From JAVJRN01 sp040218415 (GTDB lineage Bacteria; Bacteroidota; Bacteroidia; Cytophagales; Cyclobacteriaceae), in NCBI GenBank assembly GCA_040218415.1, contig JAVJRN010000058.1:1-64000 (forward strand): 64,000 nucleotides of DNA, in the 5' to 3' direction. Positions 1 to 8,997 of this stretch are shown here, one piece after another; within the stretch, counting starts at the first letter, position 1; every line of letters starts with the position of its first letter. The notes below the pieces were generated by a model. That model ran no database searches. It was given only the letters and a program-made list of their open reading frames with translations, and was not told where the DNA came from. The translations under genes were made by a program, and so were the position numbers.

Positions 1-80
1 TTATTCAGCATACGCATTGCAGCTTTCCTGCTCGCAAGCCTTTCCTCAGATGAAAGTGTCCTAAAGTCTGTTTTGTTCAT
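1..80 (-). CDS. N-terminus of a possible transposase or HTH protein, cut by the window edge
   Basis: The minus strand opens with ATG at 80-78 and stays open for 26 codons to the edge, beginning MNKTDFRTLSSEERLASRKA and continuing with AMRMLN. A short basic lead followed by a helix of this kind is typical of the helix-turn-helix start of IS630-like transposases, but that family call is inference from very little sequence. Most of the gene lies outside the window. Confidence 0.4.
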   Translation of the reverse strand, partial: MNKTDFRTLSSEERLASRKAAMRMLN

Positions 81-358
81 AACGCAAAAATAAACAAAAT
101 TACCTATATTCTATAGCTTTATTACCGTCAAGTTAATACAATAAAAAAAATGAAAGGAATAGAATTGAATATCATTCAGTTATGTATGTGAAGTTTCAAT
201 TTTTATAATCATTATGTGAATTATCTTATTTATAATGATTAAAAATCATAAGAAGTCTGTTAGTCATATGCGATATTATAAAATGCTCAATTTTTTACCA
301 TTGAACTGAAGAAGGTAATTTCTTAGACTCAGACTCTCAATGAAAAAGAAATACAACA
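81..358. other. AT-rich gap without a recognisable gene
   Basis: Very AT-rich sequence between the truncated gene at the left edge and the 3' end of the acyltransferase. I see no open frame, convincing hairpin or repeat. Confidence 0.5.
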
Positions 359-1420
359 TCATGATATTTTTTTAGAAAATCGTGCCTTCATAAATGGTTT
401 TTCAATCCAGAGGTAGAAAAAAGAAATCAAAAAGATAGAAAGAGGTATGAAAATAATTGCCTGAACTAGAAAGTTTAGTTTCATATTATCTCCAACAGTG
501 AGATAATTTGTAAATATCTTCATCGCTAGATAGTAAAAAGGGTAATGCAATAAATAAAGAGAATAGCACATTGCTCCAATGTTTGCAAGCACTCTGTTTT
601 TCAGAAAAAAGCTTAATTCTTGAGAGTTAAGCGAACTAAGGAGTAGTAAGAAAAGGGAGATTACCCTAATAACAGGGAATTCCGTCCAATAGAAAATAAC
701 TAAACTAACACTGAATAAGGCACTCCAAAGCCAATGCTGTCTAAAACGAATATTAACGAAAAAATCTGCTGTCATTATACCACAAATGAAAAAAGCCATG
801 TAATCATTAAGGTCTTTATATTCGAAAAAATCAAACGTTAAACTCAGGGTGGCAAAGAAAATGTAGAACACGACTCGCAGGTAAATACTTTTTAATCTCA
901 AAATCACAAATAGAAGCGCAGGCATTAATATATAGAACTGCGCTTCGATCTCAAGACTCCATGCAACAGGAAGAATAAGTGACCAATCTTTATAAATATA
1001 GTTATGGGCGTAGGCGAGAGAAGCAAGATAATGATTTGTCAATTCTGACAAACCTTTCGTTCCCATTACAATATGAACAATAAAAAAGAAGGTTAAGGCA
1101 ATCAAATAGGGAGGCTCGATGCGAACGATTCTTCTTCGAAAGTATCTTTTGAGATTTGAAATTTTCCCAGCTTTTAAGAATGGAAGTGCCAATATAAACC
1201 CACTAATGCCAAAAAATAACCAGACACCTCCTCCTATATTTAGGAAATGAAAATAGCTTTTGTATTCATAAGGGAATTGAATAAATAGTGCGTTCTCTCG
1301 GAAAAAAGCCGTATTGAAATGGAGTATCATCACGGTAATAATTGCTATAAACCTCAGAACGTCTATCTCTGGAAGGTATTGTTGGGAAGTATCTCTTTCA
1401 AACTTTTTAAGAAGATTCAT
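359..1420 (-). CDS. Acyltransferase-3 family membrane protein
   Basis: A 353-residue multi-pass membrane protein of the OafA/YrhL type, which moves acetyl or other acyl groups onto cell-surface sugars. The N-terminal signature is visible: a short polar lead, then LPEIDVLRFIAI and the catalytic-type His in VMILHFN near residue 39. The RRRIVRIEPPYL segment near residue 94 is the family's R-R-x-x-R-I-x-P-P-Y motif. About ten hydrophobic segments follow and the end is basic. It is the last gene of the polysaccharide cluster, 58 bp after the epimerase, so its likely job is acyl decoration of the polymer or its precursor. The acyl donor and sugar acceptor cannot be told from sequence. Confidence 0.88.
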   Translation of the reverse strand: MNLLKKFERDTSQQYLPEIDVLRFIAIITVMILHFNTAFFRENALFIQFPYEYKSYFHFLNIGGGVWLFFGISGFILALPFLKAGKISNLKRYFRRRIVRIEPPYLIALTFFFIVHIVMGTKGLSELTNHYLASLAYAHNYIYKDWSLILPVAWSLEIEAQFYILMPALLFVILRLKSIYLRVVFYIFFATLSLTFDFFEYKDLNDYMAFFICGIMTADFFVNIRFRQHWLWSALFSVSLVIFYWTEFPVIRVISLFLLLLSSLNSQELSFFLKNRVLANIGAMCYSLYLLHYPFYYLAMKIFTNYLTVGDNMKLNFLVQAIIFIPLSIFLISFFYLWIEKPFMKARFSKKIS

Positions 1421-1478
1421 GAGATAAATAAATTAAAGTCTAAATTTTTTTTCAAGAACAACATTTTCACGAATGGGC

Positions 1479-2372
1479 TTAATCAACGGAGGGAAAATGA
1501 GCTAATACACTTCTTGGTTTCCAAACTAATTCTTTGACCGCCTTAGAATCGTCGAATGTAAGATCAGTTGACATCTTTTGAATCATTTTTGAATTAACAG
1601 GGAATTTGGGTACTACGTCACCCACCTTTCCAAGAATTTTACCCGCCCAAAATGGCAGAGCAATAGGTAATTTACTTTTAATTTTTTCACATATAGCAGC
1701 TTCTATTTCACGGAAGGAAGCGTCAATGCCATCTGTGAGGTTATATATTCCTGACTTTTGATAATTGTCATATATACAGTTAGCTACGTCTTCTGAAAGT
1801 ACAACACTTCTTCTAGCTCGACCTTTATTAACACTTAAGTATTTTTTGGATTTTATGCCGTCAATCATTTTACCCAAATTACCAGGTGGATGTTCTCCTA
1901 CGATAAGCGGAAGCCTCAATATTAAGCACCTTACTTGGTGTTGTTCACACCAATGTTTGATAGCCACTTCTGCCAAGATTTTGCTTTTGGCATAAGGAGA
2001 GAATCCTGTCAAGTCATTTATTTCACATATACCTATTCCTTCTTCTAATCCGTAAACCGCCATTGAGCTGATGAATACAAACTGGCTTGGCGGATTATTT
2101 GAGATTGATTTTAATAACCTTACAGTACCCAGATAATTTACCTCATAATATTCTTTTTTTTCTAATTCACTCTGGGGGTCGCTGTGCGCCTTACCAGCAC
2201 AATGGATGACTACATCATATTTTTTAATAATATCAATTTTATCTGTTGTTAAGTCCGTTTTGACTTCATTGCTAGCGGACCGTCCTAATGTATCTACTTC
2301 TTCCGTTGACGCAAATTTTCTTACAATTGTTTTTCCTAAGAAACCTGAACCTCCTGTTATCAAAATTTTCAT
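1479..2372 (-). CDS. NAD-dependent nucleotide-sugar epimerase/dehydratase
   Basis: A 297-residue short-chain extended dehydrogenase/reductase. The Rossmann loop ITGGSGFLG sits at residues 5-13, the active-site Ser in FISSMAVYG, and the YAKSK (YxxxK) catalytic pair follows. It resembles UDP-glucose 4-epimerase-like and UDP-N-acetylglucosamine 4-epimerase-like proteins of surface-sugar clusters; the exact substrate is not readable. The C-terminus ends in RSVLAHFPSVD. Its ATG overlaps the end of the upstream GT2 gene by 4 bp, so the two are probably translationally coupled and act on the same sugar pathway in the cytoplasm. Confidence 0.85.
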   Translation of the reverse strand: MKILITGGSGFLGKTIVRKFASTEEVDTLGRSASNEVKTDLTTDKIDIIKKYDVVIHCAGKAHSDPQSELEKKEYYEVNYLGTVRLLKSISNNPPSQFVFISSMAVYGLEEGIGICEINDLTGFSPYAKSKILAEVAIKHWCEQHQVRCLILRLPLIVGEHPPGNLGKMIDGIKSKKYLSVNKGRARRSVVLSEDVANCIYDNYQKSGIYNLTDGIDASFREIEAAICEKIKSKLPIALPFWAGKILGKVGDVVPKFPVNSKMIQKMSTDLTFDDSKAVKELVWKPRSVLAHFPSVD

Positions 2373-3112
2373 ACAAATTGCTTCAGTTTTATTCTAGGTC
2401 TGTTTATCAACAAAGTCTTCAAGGGAATCTTACGCTTATTAATCCACCAAGAACGAGTTATCTCAAGATTTCCTTTAAGAATATTAAACCAGCCTTTGCT
2501 GGTAACGCCCCCCAATCTCATATTTATAATAGCTCCATGAAAATAATAAATAGTAACCTTAGAATCACTAAATAGTCTCAATAACCAATCGTAATCTGCT
2601 GCAAGTTTAAAATTTAAATTGTAGGTATATTTTTTAACCAGTTTTTTCTTAATAAAAACTGTTGGATGCGCTGGAACATAGCCTTTCTCAAAATAATTAG
2701 GACCAAATTCTTGAGATATCCATTGTCGAACAATTTTTGTGGGGTTATTAGGATCAACATAGTTTATATCTGCATAAAGTACATCACACGATGTTTCTTT
2801 AATTTTTTGAGCTATTTTTTCTAGAACTTTATTGTGCGAATAAAAGTCGTCGGAATTAAGGATTCCGATTACTTCGCCTGTAGCCATTTTTAGCCCTTTA
2901 TTCATAGCGTCATACAGTCCACTATCAGTTTCGGAAATTACTTGGCTCACCACCATATCATACTCTTTTACTATTGAAAGCGTATTATCGGTAGACTTAC
3001 CATCAATAATGATATATTCAATGTCCTTATACGTTTGAGATTGTATCGATTCTATTGTGTCCCTGAGTGTCTTTTCACTATTTAAGGTAACAGTAATGAT
3101 AGAAATTTTCAT
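2369..3112 (-). CDS. Glycosyltransferase family 2
   Basis: A 247-residue GT-A fold enzyme. It opens with the family's ISIITVTLNSEKTL strand-loop. It then shows IIDGKSTDNT (nucleotide binding) and the DxD-like GILNSDDFY segment near residue 90. The LAADYDWLLRL motif near residue 170 is typical of the Bacteroidota GT2 group that resembles WcaA or PglI-like transferases. It should add one sugar to a lipid-linked repeat unit at the inner membrane. It lies downstream of an 876-bp gap containing a dead IS3 transposase, so its expression may depend on a promoter in that gap rather than on read-through from the main operon. Confidence 0.88.
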   Translation of the reverse strand: MKISIITVTLNSEKTLRDTIESIQSQTYKDIEYIIIDGKSTDNTLSIVKEYDMVVSQVISETDSGLYDAMNKGLKMATGEVIGILNSDDFYSHNKVLEKIAQKIKETSCDVLYADINYVDPNNPTKIVRQWISQEFGPNYFEKGYVPAHPTVFIKKKLVKKYTYNLNFKLAADYDWLLRLFSDSKVTIYYFHGAIINMRLGGVTSKGWFNILKGNLEITRSWWINKRKIPLKTLLINRPRIKLKQFV

Positions 3113-3551
3113 TTTTAAAAAATTAAGGCATCTCTAAATGAGAATCTTTAATCCGACATTTTGCACTGAAAAATACTGTAAAGTTCATTTTTTGAGTGTA
3201 GTGATTAAAGGTAAGCAATAGATCTGAACAATTATTTTTATTAGCGAATACGATAGACAGCTGTTTTTCTTCTTAGATAAAAACATATCATTCGACGAGA
3301 GGAAATATGAAGCTTCAATCATGCTGAGTCATTTTCGAAAAACAAAACACAAATGACTGCTAGGGTATACATGAATTTTAATTAGAGATTATCACGAATG
3401 ATTGTTTAAAGGAGGAAAATAGGTTGACCTCAACTTGTTTAGTGGCTGTACAGCTCAACAAGAAGGTTGCGAATATACTGAAACCCGATTTTATGAATAG
3501 CAAAGTACTTAAATGAAGCTTTGTAACCTACTTAAATGTCATCATTGATAA

Positions 3552-3800
3552 TGTGCAAGTATCAATAAGTGGCAAATAAAGGACTGCAATACGCCTACTT
3601 ATTCAACACAATCGAATGGCACGTGTGAAGCGTTTAGTGGAATTTTCAAAAGAGATTATGTATATGAAAGTTGCTTGGACAATACAACAGTTCATTGTCA
3701 AATACAGAAGTGGGTCGATGAGTATAATCAATTTGCCCCACACTCAGCTCTAGATATGAAAACACCAAATGAATATTATATCTTTAAATCAGCGGCATAA
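3552..3800 (+). pseudogene. Remnant of an IS3-family transposase (OrfB integrase C-terminus)
   Basis: On the plus strand, against the surrounding operon, one frame reads TYSTQSNGTCEAFSGIFKRD, then KWVDEYNQFAPHSAL, MKTPNEYY and a stop at 3798-3800. This is the rve C-terminal signature of IS3 OrfB: SNGxxEAF with the catalytic Glu, then EYNxxxPHSALxxxxPxEY. No start, no upstream DDE portion and no intact inverted repeats are evident. The rest of 3113-3988 holds no other gene. It is a scar of an insertion that separates the GT4 gene from the GT2 gene. Confidence 0.75.
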
Positions 3801-3988
3801 CTTGTTCAGCTCTTAAGCTTAATGAGCAGAAATAGCTAAAAGAATTGTTCTAAAGTGATTATAAAAGAATTTATTTCAGCTGCGCTTTCAATTTGTGTCT
3901 AAATAAACTGAAAATGAAGAAAAAATATGTTGACTACCTGTACCTAATTCAGGAGAATATCTATACGTGATATTCTTGAATAATTTCA

Positions 3989-5080
3989 TCATATTGATCT
4001 CAGCACTGATAGAATTTTATTTTGATATGATTGTAAAGTATAGTAATTAGTGGCAGTTTCAACATTGGTCTGAGAAATTTCTTTCCATTTTTTCAAATCT
4101 AATTTGGCGCAGTTTTCTAAATACTTATGAAGAGTTATCTCATCCTCTAAGTCTTTAACATCTATAACAAAATTATTGGAAGCATTCTGATATTGATCAA
4201 TTCCATTATGATTAGTTGTAATTATCACGCAACCCGAAGACATTGCTTCTATTATGCTTAAAGGGAAGGCCTCAGGTGGATAAAAACTCGGTAGTATAAA
4301 AAAGCTAGACTGTTCTAAATACCTAAACTTTATATCATTGGACGTTATCGTTCCTAAATATTCAATGCGGGAGTCTTCTTTTATTCTGTTTAAAAATATT
4401 TCTTTTATTTCCTTCGACGAATAATATGAATCCCCCAAAGGTTCTCCTGCTATCAATAAAGAGCATTCCGAGTTTTTCAATTTTTTAAACGCGTCAACTA
4501 AATGTATAATTCCTTTACTGAAATGTAGATTACTTAGATAAATGAATGTATAAGGTCTTCTAAGAAAAGGTTCATCGCTAGGCGCATGAACAATGGTATT
4601 ATTAAAGCAGTTATTTATGATTTTTATTGACCTATTAAATTCTTTTTTAAACTCATCATTCATATACTTATTTAACACAATTACGTCATTCGCTTTTTCA
4701 TAAACAACCCTCACTAGCGGCCAAATAAACCAATTTTCTTTATGGTTGGAAAATAAATCATTGCCTTGAACATGAAGAACATATGGATGACTTCTTAAGA
4801 GGCAAACAGCGCAGACGAATAGGTCTCTGTAAATACTCACTTTTCCTCTCGACGCACTGATATATACTTTTGTCTTACCAGTCAATAATAGTAGAAACAG
4901 GAGTTTAATAAACTTAAAGATAGATTTGATGATGAATTTAAAAGCTGAATCATCCAAATTAAGGTTAAAACTGAATAATCTGGTTTTAAAATGATCACTT
5001 AAAATATCACATGCGTATTTAAAAGCCAGTGACTGGCCAAAATAAGCAGGTGGATATGGGCCAATTAATATTAAATTCAT
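3989..5080 (-). CDS. Glycosyltransferase family 4 (GT-B)
   Basis: A 363-residue retaining-type GT-B enzyme. The N-terminus LILIGPYPPAYFGQS holds the GPxPP acceptor-side loop. The C-terminal half has the donor-binding signature EAFPLSIIEAMSSGCVIITT, the E-x7-E arrangement of GT4. It lacks membrane segments apart from a hydrophobic helix near residues 55-70 that may dock on the membrane. Its ATG overlaps the upstream sulfotransferase by 4 bp, which indicates coupling. It is expected to extend the repeat unit of the polysaccharide; sugar donor and linkage are unknown. Confidence 0.87.
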   Translation of the reverse strand: MNLILIGPYPPAYFGQSLAFKYACDILSDHFKTRLFSFNLNLDDSAFKFIIKSIFKFIKLLFLLLLTGKTKVYISASRGKVSIYRDLFVCAVCLLRSHPYVLHVQGNDLFSNHKENWFIWPLVRVVYEKANDVIVLNKYMNDEFKKEFNRSIKIINNCFNNTIVHAPSDEPFLRRPYTFIYLSNLHFSKGIIHLVDAFKKLKNSECSLLIAGEPLGDSYYSSKEIKEIFLNRIKEDSRIEYLGTITSNDIKFRYLEQSSFFILPSFYPPEAFPLSIIEAMSSGCVIITTNHNGIDQYQNASNNFVIDVKDLEDEITLHKYLENCAKLDLKKWKEISQTNVETATNYYTLQSYQNKILSVLRSI

Positions 5081-5802
5081 CCAACTATTTGATTGTATAT
5101 GTGATAGTCCTCAAAAATATCATCAAGGTCTTTACTCTTATATTTAGTTATCTCATCAATTAGAGAATCGTGATTTTTTGGTTTGCTAAAATCCTTGAGC
5201 TCCATCTTTTCAGCTTCCATTTTCTCAACGTCAATTTGTTCTTGTCTACTAAAATTCTGAATCACATATTCTAATCTACTTTCAGAAATTCCTAAATCAA
5301 GTTTTTTTGAAAGGTCTGAAATCGTCCTTTGAGTGTTTTTTTTTAGCTGCTCATAGGAGACTACTACTACTGACTGGCTATTACCCTTTATAAAATTGTA
5401 ATGCTGGCGAAGGTATGGTATACCATGTTTAGAATTTAAATATTCTTTTAAGGTGATTCGTGTATTAAAACCTCCATAAACATACAATGATGCCAATGAA
5501 TGAATAGGGTTTCTTACTGTAGAAAAACAGCTGAACCTTGAAGTAACTCCTGGAATTATTCGATGACTTTTTATTATTCTTTTACTGTTAAACCGGATGC
5601 CCGATTGAAGCCCTATGCCACAACCGATTTCTGGCATTTCTTTATTCAGCTGCCGATGACTGTAACACATACGCTCTTCTGCCAAACCACAATTTAATAG
5701 CAATAACCTCAACCAAGAACCACCACTTTTAGGATAATAAATAAAAAAAATATCGTTCCTTTCTAAAGCCAGTAAATCTGCTAGGTAAGATCTAATATTC
5801 AT
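5077..5802 (-). CDS. Sulfotransferase domain protein
   Basis: A PAPS-dependent sulfotransferase of about 241 residues. The 5'-phosphosulfate loop YPKSGGSW lies near residues 23-30 from the ATG used here, and the 3'-phosphate loop is TVRNPIHSLAS. I start it at the ATG at 5802: the longer frame to 5817 would need a TTG. Even so it overlaps the upstream sulfotransferase by 11 bp. It is short for the family and its C-terminus is Glu/Lys-rich. Together with the next two genes it would put sulfate esters on the polymer. The acceptor sugar is unknown. Confidence 0.83.
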   Translation of the reverse strand: MNIRSYLADLLALERNDIFFIYYPKSGGSWLRLLLLNCGLAEERMCYSHRQLNKEMPEIGCGIGLQSGIRFNSKRIIKSHRIIPGVTSRFSCFSTVRNPIHSLASLYVYGGFNTRITLKEYLNSKHGIPYLRQHYNFIKGNSQSVVVVSYEQLKKNTQRTISDLSKKLDLGISESRLEYVIQNFSRQEQIDVEKMEAEKMELKDFSKPKNHDSLIDEITKYKSKDLDDIFEDYHIYNQIVG

Positions 5803-6655
5803 TTTTCCAGCTTTCAACCATTTCCACTAATTTATCTTGCTTTTTATCAAGAAAGAACTTCTTCAATATTTCGTTATGCGGTTCATATAATTCCTTGAGG
5901 TATTCCGTCAAATGACTGGAAGTTTTCCTTTTTCGAGTAGGCAAAAGCTGGTGAAGATGATCGAGCACTTTTTCCGTGTACTTATTGCGTGACAGCCTGT
6001 TTTCTAACTTAATCAGTAAACGGTTATTAGAATTTTTTTTAGGTTTTGAGCTAATTGATTTCGGCAGAAAATCTGGATCAACAGACAGAAATGAAAAAAT
6101 TGATTTAATTACTTCAGATGGAGATTCTTTGATTTTCTCAAAATCTGCAATGAAAATATTTTCTTTCGGAAAACTCTCGTAATAAAAGCTGACTTGTTCC
6201 GCATAAAACCCTCGGTTCGATATGTTTTCAATTACTTCTGAATTTCCCTTTTTAAGTGCCTCTAATACTCCATGGTCATTCTCATCTTTCAGTTGGCCTC
6301 TTCGTTTATTCCACTCCAAGGAGGATAGAAAGCGATCTATTGGATTGCGTAAAATTAGGATAATCTTACAATTAGGAAAATATTTTTTAACCTCATAGGC
6401 AGACCCAGCATCAAATATATACTCAACAGAGACGTCACCGTATTTCAGATTGTTCGAATCTGGTAGATGGTTAAAAAGCCCTCTAAACCAATCCATTCCA
6501 CCATGCTCTCTATATAATGGGCCACCAATGTATTCTACCTCTCGCTTTTTCAAAGGGACGCCTATTTCGGGATGTTCTTTTAGGCAGTTGTAAAGCCATG
6601 AAGTGCCCGACTTTTGCACTCCGATTACCAAAAAATCAATTTTAAAGTTCTTCAT
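5792..6655 (-). CDS. Sulfotransferase (heparan N-/O-sulfotransferase-like)
   Basis: A sulfotransferase of about 287 residues. The PAPS loop GVQKSGTSW is close to the N-terminus and is followed by LKEHPEIGVP, then ILRNPIDRFLSSLEW (3'-phosphate loop). LKYGDVSVEYIF is the region equivalent to the catalytic-base segment of the NDST-like group. The ATG at 6655 is preferred over a TTG at 6685 because it places the PAPS loop at the usual distance and leaves a 14-bp overlap with the upstream gene. It is the middle of three sulfotransferases whose frames overlap end to start. Confidence 0.85.
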   Translation of the reverse strand: MKNFKIDFLVIGVQKSGTSWLYNCLKEHPEIGVPLKKREVEYIGGPLYREHGGMDWFRGLFNHLPDSNNLKYGDVSVEYIFDAGSAYEVKKYFPNCKIILILRNPIDRFLSSLEWNKRRGQLKDENDHGVLEALKKGNSEVIENISNRGFYAEQVSFYYESFPKENIFIADFEKIKESPSEVIKSIFSFLSVDPDFLPKSISSKPKKNSNNRLLIKLENRLSRNKYTEKVLDHLHQLLPTRKRKTSSHLTEYLKELYEPHNEILKKFFLDKKQDKLVEMVESWKNEY

Positions 6656-7538
6656 ATAATAATGAATTTGAAAGTTCTTGGACAAAAGCAGCTTCTTTTT
6701 TAAAGTCCTTGATCAAAAAATCATATTGAGCCTTTGATAATTTTGCGTCAGTTTTCTTTGCATTAACTTTTCTAAGTACTCTAAAAAAGAATCCGAATAT
6801 TTTTCTTAGAGGAGTTGGGACACTATTACGAACGCCGAATTCTCTTAAATAAGAAATGAATCTGGTGATAAATGCAAATCGAGGAATAGTTCGTGGGTTA
6901 TAGTTTTTGCTAAAGTTGAAGGAAATTGAATTATCTAAACCTGTAAAAACTAGTATCTTATCCATGACTATAGATGGATTTGTCTTGAAGCTTTCTAGTG
7001 TAACAATAAGTATTTGATCCTGCTTAAAAATCTGTTCGAATCGTTTTATATTCTTTTGATATCGGCTTATTTCCTTATAGAATAAAAACTTTGGATGATC
7101 TTTTCGAATAAAATCATCAAAATCTGGAAATTCAAAACCTAACTTATGATCCTGAAGATAATGCGAAAATATTCTTTCGGCAGGATCTCTCAGCATGATT
7201 ATTATTTTAGCATCTGGAGAATGTTTTTTTATTAACTCAGGCGATTCTTGATTGATGAAATAGAGTGTAGAACCGTCTATGCAAACTTTTGAATTGTCTT
7301 TAAAAACTTTGCGATACCACGTTAGTCCTTTGTGGTACTTACCCGAGAAGTTAGGCCCATACTTACCTAGCTTCGAATTCACTACACCTTCGGTAGTTGA
7401 AAAAAAGTTGGGCTCCTTCATGCTCATCTCTGAAACTTGAGGGTGATTTAGCAAAAGAGCAATCATAGCACTTGTTCCGCATTTAGGAGCTCCAGCTACC
7501 ACTATATCAGGGATGATTTTTTTAGTATCTCTTAGCAT
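6642..7538 (-). CDS. Sulfotransferase (first of three)
   Basis: A sulfotransferase of about 298 residues. The PAPS loop is GAPKCGTSAM near residues 15-24, followed by LLLNHPQVSEMSMKEPNFF. The KEPNFF block and LRDPAERIFSHYLQ (3'-phosphate loop) are typical of bacterial carbohydrate O-sulfotransferases. The ATG at 7538 is preferred to a TTG two codons earlier. It starts 10 bp after the polymerase gene. The C-terminus FVQELSNSLLYEEL overlaps the next sulfotransferase. The three enzymes share loops but are not close copies, so they probably sulfate different positions or residues. Confidence 0.86.
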   Translation of the reverse strand: MLRDTKKIIPDIVVAGAPKCGTSAMIALLLNHPQVSEMSMKEPNFFSTTEGVVNSKLGKYGPNFSGKYHKGLTWYRKVFKDNSKVCIDGSTLYFINQESPELIKKHSPDAKIIIMLRDPAERIFSHYLQDHKLGFEFPDFDDFIRKDHPKFLFYKEISRYQKNIKRFEQIFKQDQILIVTLESFKTNPSIVMDKILVFTGLDNSISFNFSKNYNPRTIPRFAFITRFISYLREFGVRNSVPTPLRKIFGFFFRVLRKVNAKKTDAKLSKAQYDFLIKDFKKEAAFVQELSNSLLYEEL

Positions 7539-7548
7539 CAGCAATTTT

Positions 7549-8982
7549 TTATAGATACATACTTTTCGCTGCTATCTTGTTTGATGTGTAAGTTTTCGAC
7601 AGAATTTTGATTATTATATAACATGGAATAAGCCCTGTAATGATACCAATGAATGTTTGGGCAAAACTACCTCCAAAAAGTCTAAAGCTGAGGTTAAAAA
7701 TGACGAACAACAAGTATAATAAAGAGGAGGGGTTGACGGTTAAATCTTCATTTAATAACTTAAACTGACTAAGAATTACTTTAGCCAAATAACCGATAAC
7801 AAAGGATCCGAATAATATACCTATCAGGTCAAAATTCCAATATAACTCGGCCACTATTCCTGGAGGAACACCAGCGACCTTACTATCAAACACCTCTGAG
7901 CCAATTATTTTTCCGGGAAGAAGATCAGGTTTATCTAACCACATTGACTTTGGCACTGGTCCGAATATAATTGAGGCGAAGGAAATGCCATATTGGTATT
8001 TTTTACTTTCATTTACGTAATTATATATATGCGTCGTTTTCGCCACGCCGAATAGGTTTTTGTTGACTATTATTTTCTCTATTGGATTCTGTGATGCTAT
8101 GTCTATGTCATAATCTTTTTGTGCTCGCAATATGGTTGTCACTGTGAATAAAAGCAAAACGATCAATCCACCAACTAGCATCTTGATAAAAGATAATTCT
8201 TTATATGCATAAGAAATAATCAGTATACCAAAGAAAAAAATTATTAAGCTTGATCTCTCCGAATTGAAAAATGGAAAAAAAACACTTAATCCAATAGATA
8301 TTGTGAATAATATCAATTTTATCGTATTCAGCCTTTTTCTTGATTCATAAATATGAATAAGCAGAATGAAACTTGAATAATTGGATAAGCTGCCTAACCA
8401 CCTCAAATATCCAAAGCCCAATCTTTCCTCTGATGCCTCTGATGAAACGGAGACAAATCTTTTGCCAGAGACGTTCGAAAGTAGTGACTCCACAGAGAGT
8501 GAACCCAGAATGTTGTAAATAAAAAGCCCTATACCTATGGTTGATAAAGTGACGAGTATAAAACTTACGCTAACAATATACTTATCAGACCAGATGGTTT
8601 TTTCATTAAAAGAAACATCCGAAAACTTTTTAGTTTCAAAACCAACTAAGAAACAAATAAGAGAAACTAAAATCAAAATTGTAGGCAGTATAAAGTCACC
8701 AATTGGTACTCCACGCCGCAATTCGTATTCAACAGTTGCTCCTGGATCGTATACCATATAATATGCCCGCAAGAGAATTGAGATATTTACAGCAATAAAT
8801 ATCCAAAATACTGGATTAAGAAGGATAAATGTAGTTTTCTTAATCAAAAGATAAGTGTTTAATAGCAGACTTATCAGCGTACAAACTATAAGAAATAAGG
8901 ATTCATATCCCTTAAAATTGAAAAGTTCAAATGTTATGAGGATAAAGTAAATGAAGGTAAATACGCTTAAAACTAACTTCAT
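7549..8982 (-). CDS. Wzy-type oligosaccharide repeat-unit polymerase
   Basis: A 477-residue, very hydrophobic protein with about 11-12 transmembrane segments and a long periplasmic loop around residues 290-370 (INPIEK..., PKSMWLDKPDLLPGKIIG, PPGIVAELYWNFDLIG). The W-x-x-K-P-D-x-x-P-G loop followed by a membrane run is a recurrent feature of O-antigen and exopolysaccharide polymerases. Position fits: it lies between the flippase and the sulfotransferases. Polymerases are poorly conserved, so the call rests on topology, loop and context. Confidence 0.78.
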   Translation of the reverse strand: MKLVLSVFTFIYFILITFELFNFKGYESLFLIVCTLISLLLNTYLLIKKTTFILLNPVFWIFIAVNISILLRAYYMVYDPGATVEYELRRGVPIGDFILPTILILVSLICFLVGFETKKFSDVSFNEKTIWSDKYIVSVSFILVTLSTIGIGLFIYNILGSLSVESLLSNVSGKRFVSVSSEASEERLGFGYLRWLGSLSNYSSFILLIHIYESRKRLNTIKLILFTISIGLSVFFPFFNSERSSLIIFFFGILIISYAYKELSFIKMLVGGLIVLLLFTVTTILRAQKDYDIDIASQNPIEKIIVNKNLFGVAKTTHIYNYVNESKKYQYGISFASIIFGPVPKSMWLDKPDLLPGKIIGSEVFDSKVAGVPPGIVAELYWNFDLIGILFGSFVIGYLAKVILSQFKLLNEDLTVNPSSLLYLLFVIFNLSFRLFGGSFAQTFIGIITGLIPCYIIIKILSKTYTSNKIAAKSMYL

Positions 8983-8997
8983 GTCCGCTTGTCCATC

